Shown here: positions 9,682-18,498 of the stretch, one piece after another
Layout: every line of letters starts with the position of its first letter
How positions within the stretch are numbered: the first letter of the stretch is position 1
Origin: Methanobacteriota archaeon
Lineage (GTDB): Archaea > Thermoplasmatota > Poseidoniia > Poseidoniales > Poseidoniaceae
Length of the DNA stretch: 53,828 bases
NCBI GenBank assembly: GCA_949514915.1
Contig: CATFLP010000051.1
Span: 1 to 53,828, forward strand
Direction: 5' to 3'
Made by a program: the position numbers and the translations under genes
The notes under the pieces: model-generated
The model's input: the letters and a program-made list of their open reading frames with translations, nothing else
What the model was told of the DNA's origin: nothing
The model's database searches: none

Positions 9682-11217
9682 ATGCATGAAGAGGTAGTCC
9701 GTAGTTTGAAATTAAACCGAGATTTAGGGAAAATGCTCAAACAAGGAATCGAATTGAATAAGCCAATTAAGATTGGTTGGTCAAGAGATGGCGATCCTAT
9801 CCCAAAAAAAGGTGAAATGGGTTTAGCCCCGGCATTACCTGATAAAGGAAGAGTTAGGATTTTAGGAGATCTTGGCTCAATGAATGCAATATTATGCCAA
9901 GGAGGTTCTTTTTCTCTTGAAGGTAGTGCTGGCGATTTTCATGCTGCATGGAACAATGGAGGTTTCCATGTCATTGAAAGGAAAGTTGGTGATCACTTAG
10001 GGCACGGCATGATTGATGGGAAAATTATTGCAAGAGATGGTTGCGGCAAATTTGCTGGTTCATCACTAAATGGAGGCATGTTAATCGTAAGAGGTGATGC
10101 TGGTTCTCAATTAGGTGCTGGAATGAAAGGAGGCACTATACTAGTCGCAGGTGATGTTGGAGATTCAATAGGAACTAGAATGACTGGTGGAAGAATTCTA
10201 GTAAGTGGTAGATGCCCTAAACCTGGAGAAGGTGCAAAAACAATTACACTTACTAAAGAAGAAATTGATACATTTAATAATAGTCTTGATGACGATTTAT
10301 TAAAAATATCTGATGATGTAATTTGTATTGTTGCTGACAAAGATACAGAAATAGAATCTTTAAAGCCTGAAAAACAAACTATTGGTGACTGGTCAGAAAT
10401 TAAAATTGTTCCAGAATCAAATAAAAAAAGATTGGTAGCCGGACAAACACTCGATACTATCGTAGTTCTTGGAGGAGATGACATACAAAGTTTAGATGAC
10501 AGTGTAGAAAGTATTGGTTTGAATTACCCTCATATCTTTGAATTAAAAAAATCAATTAAAGATTTAAGCTCAATTGTAACTTCAAAACCTAATGATTCTG
10601 ACTTTTTAATGATTAATCAAGAAAATATTCAAAAAATTCATTCTGAAATCCCAAAAGCAGCAGGAGTAGTAATTGATTTATCATCAATGCCAGCAATGAG
10701 CCCGCAAGTACTAGATGGTTTGCTCATTGCAATAAGGGCAATTAGTTCTAGGCTTATTCCTATTTTACTAAGAGATGGTTTAGGAAGGGTAAATAACCTA
10801 CATACATTTGGTAAAAATCACCTAATTCAGGGAGTGATTGTTGATTTAATGGATTCTAGTGGACTTCATGCGGCATCATGCCTTCCAAAAATAGGACGCT
10901 CGATCATAGAATCGAAAATAGATAAGTCCATATGTCCAACATTTATTTCTGTCCCTTGGTCAGTATCTTCAAGTGATATTTTAATTGCTAGGGGTTGTGG
11001 AGCAGCGGGTGTGGTTTCATCAGGTGAAAATGAAGTGAAAAAGAACTCTGTTAAAATCCATAGTGAATTACGTGGATGGCTTGAAGAACTTGGCATCGAT
11101 AGTGTCGAAAAAATTGCAAGAAAACATTTACGAGCAAATAGTGAACAAATAGCAGCCCTAAGTGGGATTCGTTTAGCTGGTTATGACAGAGCATTACCGA
11201 TGTGGTTTAGTCAATGA
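9682..11217 (+). CDS. GXGXG-domain protein, glutamate synthase-like
   Basis: A 511-residue protein. Residues of about 50-185 form a right-handed beta-helix of the GXGXG type seen in the glutamate synthase alpha subunit and formylmethanofuran dehydrogenase subunit C, with repeats such as GGSFSLEGSAGDFHAAW, GGMLIVRGDAGSQLGAGM and GGTILVAGDVGDSIG. The C-terminal half looks like an alpha/beta barrel related to the FMN-binding glutamate synthase region (VSSSDILIARGCGAAGVVSSG, then LRGWLEELGIDSVEKIARKHL). I see no clear iron-sulfur cysteines. The domain order is the reverse of GltB. It ends nine bases before pheT, so the two are probably cotranscribed. ATG 9682 is preferred over an in-frame TTG nine bases upstream. 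The exact reaction is unknown. Confidence 0.75.
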   Translation: MHEEVVRSLKLNRDLGKMLKQGIELNKPIKIGWSRDGDPIPKKGEMGLAPALPDKGRVRILGDLGSMNAILCQGGSFSLEGSAGDFHAAWNNGGFHVIERKVGDHLGHGMIDGKIIARDGCGKFAGSSLNGGMLIVRGDAGSQLGAGMKGGTILVAGDVGDSIGTRMTGGRILVSGRCPKPGEGAKTITLTKEEIDTFNNSLDDDLLKISDDVICIVADKDTEIESLKPEKQTIGDWSEIKIVPESNKKRLVAGQTLDTIVVLGGDDIQSLDDSVESIGLNYPHIFELKKSIKDLSSIVTSKPNDSDFLMINQENIQKIHSEIPKAAGVVIDLSSMPAMSPQVLDGLLIAIRAISSRLIPILLRDGLGRVNNLHTFGKNHLIQGVIVDLMDSSGLHAASCLPKIGRSIIESKIDKSICPTFISVPWSVSSSDILIARGCGAAGVVSSGENEVKKNSVKIHSELRGWLEELGIDSVEKIARKHLRANSEQIAALSGIRLAGYDRALPMWFSQ

Positions 11218-11226
11218 GGAATTAAT

Positions 11227-12987
11227 ATGCCAACAATAAGATTTAACCATTCTGATCTTAATAAAATTCAGTCACGTTTTGGAATTAAATATTCTAAAAA
11301 TTTACTAAATGAAATAGGAGATATTGGTTGTTCCGTTGAAGAAAATAATGAAAATGAAATAGAAATAGAAATTTTTCCAGATAGAGCTGACTTACTTTCA
11401 CCAGGGACATTAGCACATGCATCTAGACCCTTCCTTCATAATCAGGACGCTGTTCCTAATCTTGAAATAGAATCAAGTGGGATTTCTTTAGATGTTGATG
11501 AATCATTAAAAGATGTAAGACCAGTCATCTATGCTGCAGTAGTAAGAAATGTAAATACTGGTGAAAATGAAGAAGAAATAAATGAATTTATTCAAACAAT
11601 TATGGATCACCAAGAAAAGTTACATTTTTCGCTAGGTAAAAGAAGATCAAAAGCATCAATTGGAGTTCATGACTTTGCAGAATTAAAACCTAATTTTAAA
11701 GTAATTACGACTAATGAGGATTTTGAGTTTATTCCATTAGCAATGGATAATACCTTAAGTGTAAAAAAAATATTATCAGAACACCCAAAAGGTGTAGATT
11801 ACGCACATCTATTAGAGGGAATGAATAGATTTCCAATGATTATTGATCAGAATAATTCAGTACTCTCATTCCCTCCAATAATAAATGGAAATCATACAAC
11901 AGTTAAAAATTCAACAAAAGATTTCTTCATTGATGTTACTGGTTGGGATCCTCGTGCATGTGAATGTAGTCTTTTACTTGTATGTTTAGAACTAGCATCT
12001 AGAGGAGGTAAAATTGAAAGTGTGGAAATAAATGATTGTAATAATCAAAAAATCATTACTCCGAATGGAAAACCAATAAAACATGAATTGACAAATAGAT
12101 TGTTAGAATCAATGTTAGGTAAAAAATTCACTGAAGAAGAATTGACAAAAGCAATCAACAGAATGGGAGGTAAGTTCCTTGGAATAAAAGATGCTCCAGA
12201 AAGTTCTTTGGAAATTGCAAATAAAATGAGTGATGTCATCATTGGAGATAAAATAATTGAGATTGAGATGCCACGTTGGAGATTTGATATTCTGCATCCA
12301 ATAGATTTGGTAGAAGAAATTGCAATAGGTCATGGGTATGAGAGTTTAGGTACTGATGTTCCCAAAACACCTCTAGCTGGTTCTGCATTAAATTCATCTA
12401 ATTTTACAAGACGTTTTACAACATGCCTACAAGGATTAGGGTTACAACAGATAACTAGTTTAACACTATCTAATGAAAATGATCAATTCAATAATGTTAG
12501 ATGGAACGAAAAAGAAATTGCTACCACATTAGCAAATCCAATTACAGTTGATCATACATTATTAAGAACTAATTTATTACCTGGTTTACTTCGATTATTA
12601 AGTGCAAATAAACATAATGAGTTACCTCAAAGAGTGTACGAATTAGGTCAAGTAGTTAGAAATCATTCTAATAAAACTCATGCATCTTGGTTAATCGCTT
12701 CACCTACTGGTGGTTTTGCTGAGGGAAGAGGAATGTTACAAGCAATAATGAGAGATATGGCCCTTGATAAATTTAATATTAACTACGAATTGAAAGAAAC
12801 TTCAGAAGGGCATGGCCCTTGGTTAAAAGGAAGAGGTGCTGAAATCTATGTTTCAAATATAAAAGTGGGTGAAATTGGTGAGATTGATCCTCATGTCTCT
12901 AAAAACTTTGACTTAAATGTACCAATACATGGTGTAGAATTGTATCTGGACACATTAATGGAACTTGTACAAGACCCAGTTCATTGA
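11227..12987 (+). CDS. pheT: Phenylalanyl-tRNA synthetase beta subunit
   Basis: A 586-residue archaeal/eukaryotic-type PheT, lacking the long bacterial tRNA-binding N-terminus. The N-terminal FPDRADLLSPGTLA, the central B3/B4-like editing region, the B5 segment (EIEMPRWRFDILHPIDLVEEIAIGHGY), and the catalytic-like core (TLANPITVDHTLLRTNLLPG, RVYELGQVV) are all present. It pairs with PheS to form the alpha2beta2 enzyme; pheS is not in this window. A GAGGA six bases before the ATG overlaps the stop of the upstream GXGXG gene, which indicates a shared transcript. Confidence 0.95.
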   Translation: MPTIRFNHSDLNKIQSRFGIKYSKNLLNEIGDIGCSVEENNENEIEIEIFPDRADLLSPGTLAHASRPFLHNQDAVPNLEIESSGISLDVDESLKDVRPVIYAAVVRNVNTGENEEEINEFIQTIMDHQEKLHFSLGKRRSKASIGVHDFAELKPNFKVITTNEDFEFIPLAMDNTLSVKKILSEHPKGVDYAHLLEGMNRFPMIIDQNNSVLSFPPIINGNHTTVKNSTKDFFIDVTGWDPRACECSLLLVCLELASRGGKIESVEINDCNNQKIITPNGKPIKHELTNRLLESMLGKKFTEEELTKAINRMGGKFLGIKDAPESSLEIANKMSDVIIGDKIIEIEMPRWRFDILHPIDLVEEIAIGHGYESLGTDVPKTPLAGSALNSSNFTRRFTTCLQGLGLQQITSLTLSNENDQFNNVRWNEKEIATTLANPITVDHTLLRTNLLPGLLRLLSANKHNELPQRVYELGQVVRNHSNKTHASWLIASPTGGFAEGRGMLQAIMRDMALDKFNINYELKETSEGHGPWLKGRGAEIYVSNIKVGEIGEIDPHVSKNFDLNVPIHGVELYLDTLMELVQDPVH

Positions 12988-13032
12988 ACTTTCAGTGAAA
13001 AATGGTTTAGAGTAAATATCCCTAGGAAGCAT

Positions 13033-15048
13033 GTGAGCCGATTTTCAACCATTGTAGTATTGTTACTACTTTTAGGGCTTCTACCTGTAACAATACCTGC
13101 AGAAAATAACGTTGAAGAAATAAAAATAGAATGGGAAAATTCAGGAGAAATTACCTTTTTGGTTCCAAGTAATCAATGGTTCCAGTTTGGGCTCGGAATA
13201 AATAGTACTGCACTTTATTCACAAAACATATCCATAGAGATTATTGGTGATTCAAGTTGGGGAATTAATGATAGTATATTTGAAATAAAGAATGAAGAAC
13301 TTTCTAATCAAGATTCATTTAATTTAGATGCTAATGAATCAATAAATATTACTACTAAAATATTTATTCCTGAAATTGAAAATGGTTTGCCACTTTCAGA
13401 AATTGAATATCCATTTAAAATTAAAGTTTCAAATTCATCTGGTGCGATGAAATTCTGGAATTATGCAATTTCCATTTTGCCAAAATATTCACTAACAATT
13501 GATGAAATTTCTGAAAAGCCATACATTGAACCATATGGAACAGTAATCCATGAAATAAAAATAAGAAATACAGGAAATATAGAAACTCAATTTAATTCCC
13601 AAATATTACCAATTGATTCGGATGGAAATATAATCCTCACTAACGAAACAAACCGATTTGCTGAAAATGGTTGGAATGCCACCCTCTCTGGATGGGTTGA
13701 AGCATTGTCTTTAGAACCAAATGAAAGCAATGTATTCAAAATTACACTTAATTCGCCATACCTATCAAATAGTAATTTATCACTGCTATTGCGTATTAAT
13801 TCAAACATAGGTGAGATTTCTGAAGACATATACTTGAATACATCCATACTTACAATAAAGAATTCAGAAATAATGCTCACAGACATAAATTGTGAAAATA
13901 TAATCTTAAGTGAATCATGTGAATTAAATTTGAAAATAACGAATACTGGAAATTATATTGAAAAAATACAACAAACTAATTGTTTTTCAAATTCTGATTT
14001 TATTTCATTTAATAACACAAACCCATCAAATGAAATTAAACTTACAGAACATAAACAAACTAATGAGATTTTAAATCCAAATGAATTTAAAGATATAGGA
14101 GTTGAATTGAAATTAAATAATTTAAGAACAGAAATTACTGCGGGAACAATAATTACAATTTTATGTAATTATTATTGGGAGAACTCGACAATAATTGATT
14201 CAATTGAACTAAACATAACAATTGGTGAATATTTTGAAATCAATTATGATTTGAATCCCAATTCTTGGATTGAACAAAATAAATTATTCATCTCAACAAA
14301 TTTACAAAATAAAGGAAATGTACCCGAAAGCTTTGCGGTAAGCATAAGTGTAAGCCATGAAGGAAATCATGGTCTACTGCCACCAGAAAATTCAACTTAT
14401 GATTTAAATTCCTCAAGAATTAGAGGCTTTGATTTATTAGAGTTAAAACCGAATGAAAATTTCAACATTACTGGATGGATGGACATACCTCCATCCAATA
14501 TTGAAAATGAAACTTTGTGGATTTCATTAACAGTATACACATACTCTGATTCATTCGAGAATACATGGAAGGAATATTTGGCAACAATTGGAACAGGATC
14601 TGAAAATAATTCAATTGAAGAAAGTAATGAAATATCTAATTTTAACAGCCTTAAAAATTTATTCAATGCATATGGATATTCAGCCGTAGCCATAATTATT
14701 TCAATAATTATGATTTATAATGCACTAAAAATTAGAGCGCAAAGAAATCAAACTGTTTCAATAAAGAAAAGTACTAAAAATAATGATTGGATGTCTACCT
14801 TCCATAATAAAAAAAATAAAGAGTTGAACCTTGAGTCTCCAACAATAAACAAAAATGAGTTCCAACAAATGTTTTCTGAAAAATCAGGACATAAAAATAT
14901 TGAAAATACACCCATGCCTGGAAAAGAAATTCTAAAAGATGCAAATGAAAAAATAAAGAAAATTAATACAAATCAAGAAGATGAACAAATTAAATCAATT
15001 GATGATTTACTAAATGATATCAACATGGATGAAGAATATGATTACTAG
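13033..15048 (+). CDS. Secreted, C-terminally anchored Ig-like surface protein
   Basis: A 671-residue protein starting at GTG 13033, with AGGA five bases upstream. A signal peptide (1 to about 23) is followed by about 520 extracellular residues forming repeated beta-sandwich modules marked by NTGN or NKGN loops (RNTGNIE, TNTGNY, QNKGNVPE), like CARDB or NEW3 domains. Two cysteine pairs are present. One transmembrane helix (about 549-567) precedes a roughly 100-residue charged cytoplasmic tail rich in Lys, Asn and Glu. No catalytic motif is visible. It ends eight bases before rnhB. It is probably an adhesion or structural component of the envelope; the function is unknown. Confidence 0.82.
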   Translation: MSRFSTIVVLLLLLGLLPVTIPAENNVEEIKIEWENSGEITFLVPSNQWFQFGLGINSTALYSQNISIEIIGDSSWGINDSIFEIKNEELSNQDSFNLDANESINITTKIFIPEIENGLPLSEIEYPFKIKVSNSSGAMKFWNYAISILPKYSLTIDEISEKPYIEPYGTVIHEIKIRNTGNIETQFNSQILPIDSDGNIILTNETNRFAENGWNATLSGWVEALSLEPNESNVFKITLNSPYLSNSNLSLLLRINSNIGEISEDIYLNTSILTIKNSEIMLTDINCENIILSESCELNLKITNTGNYIEKIQQTNCFSNSDFISFNNTNPSNEIKLTEHKQTNEILNPNEFKDIGVELKLNNLRTEITAGTIITILCNYYWENSTIIDSIELNITIGEYFEINYDLNPNSWIEQNKLFISTNLQNKGNVPESFAVSISVSHEGNHGLLPPENSTYDLNSSRIRGFDLLELKPNENFNITGWMDIPPSNIENETLWISLTVYTYSDSFENTWKEYLATIGTGSENNSIEESNEISNFNSLKNLFNAYGYSAVAIIISIIMIYNALKIRAQRNQTVSIKKSTKNNDWMSTFHNKKNKELNLESPTINKNEFQQMFSEKSGHKNIENTPMPGKEILKDANEKIKKINTNQEDEQIKSIDDLLNDINMDEEYDY

Positions 15049-15056
15049 GTGAAAAA

Positions 15057-15800
15057 ATGTACCATATTGGTGTTGATGAAGCGGGGAGAGGTCCAATGAT
15101 TGGACCATTGGTTGTAGCAGCGATTGCGATTCCTAAAAATGACCTAGAATTACTTAAGGAAAATAATATTACAGATTCAAAAAAATTAAGCCCCAAAAAA
15201 AGAGAATTAGCTTTTGAACAAATTGAGAGTTTCATCGATAAAAAAGGTTGGATTAAACATATTACTATTTGCAACCCGATAAATATTGATTTTGCTATGG
15301 AATCTAGCAATCTTAACCTTCTTGAAACTGAACTATTTGCAAATTCAATAAATAATCTAAACATTGATTTTTCTAGTAAAGGAAAATTAATTCTTGATGC
15401 ATGTGATGTAAATCAAGAAAGATTCGGAAATAGAGTGACTAATCTCGTAAATAAATGGCCTTGGAAGTCTTGGGAATTAATAAGCATTCATGGGGCAGAT
15501 AAGACACATAGAACGGTTGGTGCTGCTAGTATTATTGCTAAAGTAACTCGGGACAAACTTATCAAAGAAATTGAAGCAAATTTGGGAATAAAAATAGGAT
15601 CAGGATACCCATCAGATCCTACTAGTAAAAAAGCGCTCTATGAGTTATGCAATGGAGACCTACCGAATGATTGCCTTAGATGGAATTGGGCAAGTATTCG
15701 TAATCATTGGGAAAAAGAAAAAGGCACTAAAATTCCAAAAAGAGATTTTAGTAATATTGACCCAAAGCTTTCAAGTCAGTATCGATTAAGTGATTATTGA
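15057..15800 (+). CDS. rnhB: Ribonuclease HII
   Basis: A 247-residue type 2 RNase H, which cleaves RNA in RNA-DNA hybrids and removes misincorporated ribonucleotides. The acidic catalytic set is visible: Asp7-Glu8 in GVDEAGRG, Asp114 in LILDACD, and Asp148 in HGADKTHRTVGAASIIAKVTRD. ITDSKKLSPKKRE and the GSGYPSDP segment also match the archaeal form. Its length is typical for archaea, with a short C-terminal extension after RNHWEK. It follows the surface-protein gene after eight bases, with no obvious functional link. Confidence 0.95.
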   Translation: MYHIGVDEAGRGPMIGPLVVAAIAIPKNDLELLKENNITDSKKLSPKKRELAFEQIESFIDKKGWIKHITICNPINIDFAMESSNLNLLETELFANSINNLNIDFSSKGKLILDACDVNQERFGNRVTNLVNKWPWKSWELISIHGADKTHRTVGAASIIAKVTRDKLIKEIEANLGIKIGSGYPSDPTSKKALYELCNGDLPNDCLRWNWASIRNHWEKEKGTKIPKRDFSNIDPKLSSQYRLSDY

Positions 15801-15849
15801 ATCTATATTAAGCGTCCATTTCAATAATAAGAGCCATGTGGAATGTACA

Positions 15850-17592
15850 ATGGCTTGGTCACCTGATTCAAAATTGATGGAAAATATTTACCATCTTTCT
15901 ATTCAAAACTCATTGCAATATGAGGGGAAAGGGCAATTGGGCTCAGTCATGGGAAAAGTAATGGGAACATTTCCCGAAGCAAGGAAACATGCAAAAGAAT
16001 TAACTGGAATCATCAAAGAAAATGTTGAAAAAGCAAATAATTTAGCAAAAGAAAAAGGATTCGAACATTTAAAAAATATATTAGAAGAAAATGCACCAGA
16101 GCTTCTTGAAAAGAAAGTTAAAGAAAAGAGAACTGGACTTCCTGATTTGAAAAATGCAGAGGACGGGGAGGTAGTCCTAAGATTCGCACCTAATCCAAAT
16201 GGCCCTCTTTCATTTGGTCATTCACGCGGAGTTGTAATCAATAGTGAATATGCAAAAAGATATGACGGAAAGTGGATATTGAGGTTTGATGATACTGATA
16301 CGGTAAGAAAACCACCCTTACCAGAGGCTTATCAGTTAATTCAAGAAGAAGTAGAATGGCTTACTGGAAAGCCAGCAGATAAAGTTGTAATAGCATCAAA
16401 TCGTATTGAAACTTATTATGAATTTGCTTCTAAATTAATTAAAAAAGGAGGAGCATATGTATGCACACTTAGTGCAGATGATTTTAGAGAATTTAGACAA
16501 AATAAAACAAATTCTCCAGATAGATCCAGATCTCCAGAGGAAAATTTAAAATTATGGGAAAAAATGCTTAATGGTGAATTTTCACCTGGAGAAGCTGTGG
16601 TACGAATAAAAACTGATATGACATTACCAAATCCAGCATTAAGAGATTGGCCTGCTTTAAGGATTCAAGATACAGAAAGTAACCCACATCCAAGAAATGA
16701 AATTAAATCAAAATACAAAGTTTGGCCATTATTAGATTTTCAAAGTGCTATTGAAGATCATTTACAAGGAGTTACCCATATCATAAGAGGTAAAGATTTA
16801 ATGGACTCTACAAGAAAACAAACTCTATTATACAATCATTTTGAATGGACTTATCCTGAAACGGTTTACTGGGGAAGAGTTAAAATTCATGAATTTGGTG
16901 GTTTTTCAACTTCAGGAATGAGAACTGATATTGAAGAAGGCAAATATATAGGATGGGATGATTCGAGACTCCCTACACTTGCAAGTATGCGTAGAAGAGG
17001 GTTTTCAGCAGAAGGATTACGGAATTTTTGGATTGAATTAGCATTGACTCAAAAAGACATTTCTGCATCAATGGCAACAATATATTCACATAACGTAAAA
17101 ATAATTGATGAATCAACACCACGATTGTTTTTTGTCAGAGAGCCTATTGAAATAAAATTGGAAAACGGAAATGAAGAAATACCACTCGTGTTTGAAACTC
17201 AAGTACATCCAGAAGATATGTCACTAGGATTAAGAAAATGGAAGATTTCAAATGCAAATACAACAATTTATCTCGAAAAAATTGACTTAGAACTAGCAAA
17301 GAAAAATAATAATAAAATACGTCTTAAAGATTTTGCAGATATAGAAATAATTGAAAATAAAGCAAAAATCACTAGTATTGATCCTAGCGAGAAATTACCA
17401 ATCATTCATTGGCTAGATTCCAATAATTGTATAAAAGCAACATTAGAAACTACTACTGGAGACGACTTGAAATATATTCATGGGATGTTAGAAAAATCTA
17501 ACCATGTAAAATCGCAATCCATAGTACAATTAGAAAGAATAGGCTACGCTAAACTAGAAAATAAAAATGAATTAATCTTCTTACATGATTAG
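15850..17592 (+). CDS. gltX: Glutamyl-tRNA synthetase (archaeal type)
   Basis: A 580-residue archaeal-type class Ic GluRS with a helical extension of about 100 residues before the catalytic fold. The first class I signature reads LSFGHSRG instead of LHIGHAR, within FAPNPNGPLSFGHSRG (SFGH at about 121-124). LRFDDTD, the GKDLMDS segment and the degenerate KMSKS region FGGFSTSGMRTD follow. The C-terminal beta-barrels recognise the anticodon. Related archaeal GluRS enzymes also vary in the HIGH motif, so this does not imply loss of activity. ATG 15850 gives the expected N-terminus. The stop codon overlaps the convergent CBS gene as TTAG. Confidence 0.93.
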   Translation: MAWSPDSKLMENIYHLSIQNSLQYEGKGQLGSVMGKVMGTFPEARKHAKELTGIIKENVEKANNLAKEKGFEHLKNILEENAPELLEKKVKEKRTGLPDLKNAEDGEVVLRFAPNPNGPLSFGHSRGVVINSEYAKRYDGKWILRFDDTDTVRKPPLPEAYQLIQEEVEWLTGKPADKVVIASNRIETYYEFASKLIKKGGAYVCTLSADDFREFRQNKTNSPDRSRSPEENLKLWEKMLNGEFSPGEAVVRIKTDMTLPNPALRDWPALRIQDTESNPHPRNEIKSKYKVWPLLDFQSAIEDHLQGVTHIIRGKDLMDSTRKQTLLYNHFEWTYPETVYWGRVKIHEFGGFSTSGMRTDIEEGKYIGWDDSRLPTLASMRRRGFSAEGLRNFWIELALTQKDISASMATIYSHNVKIIDESTPRLFFVREPIEIKLENGNEEIPLVFETQVHPEDMSLGLRKWKISNANTTIYLEKIDLELAKKNNNKIRLKDFADIEIIENKAKITSIDPSEKLPIIHWLDSNNCIKATLETTTGDDLKYIHGMLEKSNHVKSQSIVQLERIGYAKLENKNELIFLHD

Positions 17593-17966
17593 TTAGAAAG
17601 TGCTTCTCTGTAATCATTTGGACTGAAATATCCTGCAAAACTACCATTGCCGTCTACTGCAACAACTGCATGTGGTTTTCTAGCATTCATTTCAGAAACA
17701 ATTTCAGAAACTTCAGTATCAAGGCCTACAGCCATAATGTCAGTATTCATATGAGAAGCACAAGTTTCCTTATGACAATCTAATCCTTCTGAAACGGCTC
17801 TTAAAATTTGAGCGTCTGCAAGCACACCTTTTGGTGCTTTATCTTTCCCTAATACGATTAAAACTCCTCTAGGAAGTGATAATAATTTCTTAGTTGCCTC
17901 TACCAAAGATGTGTCTGGTGAGATTGTGTCGTGTTCATCGGTGAGAACTAATTCTGATACCTTCAT
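17589..17966 (-). CDS. CBS-domain pair protein
   Basis: A 125-residue stand-alone Bateman module, made of two CBS domains. Domain one spans about 10-65 (HDTISPDTSLVEATKKLL, GVLIVLGKDKAPKGVLADAQIL). Domain two spans about 70-123 (MAVGLDTEVSEIVSEMNARK, AVVAVDGNGSFAGYFSPNDYRE). Such proteins bind adenine nucleotides and often regulate partner enzymes or transporters. The sequence names no partner. The stop codon overlaps the gltX stop. Confidence 0.9.
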   Translation of the reverse strand: MKVSELVLTDEHDTISPDTSLVEATKKLLSLPRGVLIVLGKDKAPKGVLADAQILRAVSEGLDCHKETCASHMNTDIMAVGLDTEVSEIVSEMNARKPHAVVAVDGNGSFAGYFSPNDYREALSN

Positions 17967-18011
17967 GTAAATCCCCTATGGTACACCTCAACAAGAATGG
18001 CATTATGAACC

Positions 18012-18422
18012 TTGTCAAAGCAAAGAACAATAATTCGTAAGGTTGAAACGGAGCAACAACTTCCGGACACCATGGCAATAGAACGATTGTTAAGCGGATC
18101 TATTCAAGAACGTATAGAAGAATTGCTTCGACCTGAAGACTTAATCATGGAAGCAGCAAGAGATTTAGTTAAAGATGAAATTAAAGGATACATCAAACAA
18201 AAAATTGATGAAAACCCAGAACTAAAAGGTGAACTTAAAGAAACTATTGAAAACTATTTTGAAGCAAAAGCACGTTCTGCATTTGCAGAAGTTAAAGCCA
18301 GTCGTTCAGCATTAAAATTAGGTATGAATTTGCTTCCTGAAGAAATGCAACATGAATTTGCAGAATTAGTGATGAATATGTTTGAAAAAGAATTGGGCGA
18401 ATTACTAGAAAGAGCACTATAA
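18012..18422 (+). CDS. Small helical protein of unknown function
   Basis: A 136-residue, strongly charged, all-helical protein with no membrane segment and no recognised motif. The clearest block is an amphipathic series of about residues 25-135 (IERLLSGSIQERIEELLRPE through MFEKELGELLERAL). The start is uncertain: TTG 18012 gives a plausible basic N-terminus (SKQRTIIRKVE), while ATG 18072 would give 116 residues. Neither has a good ribosome binding site. It lies between the divergent CBS gene and a membrane protein gene. I do not recognise the family. Confidence 0.7.
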   Translation: MSKQRTIIRKVETEQQLPDTMAIERLLSGSIQERIEELLRPEDLIMEAARDLVKDEIKGYIKQKIDENPELKGELKETIENYFEAKARSAFAEVKASRSALKLGMNLLPEEMQHEFAELVMNMFEKELGELLERAL

Positions 18423-18498
18423 ATTAATAATTGTTAATCTTTAATGGGTTTATTTCATATCCTCTTTGCACACCCCGAATCATAAAGAGGTAAGAATA

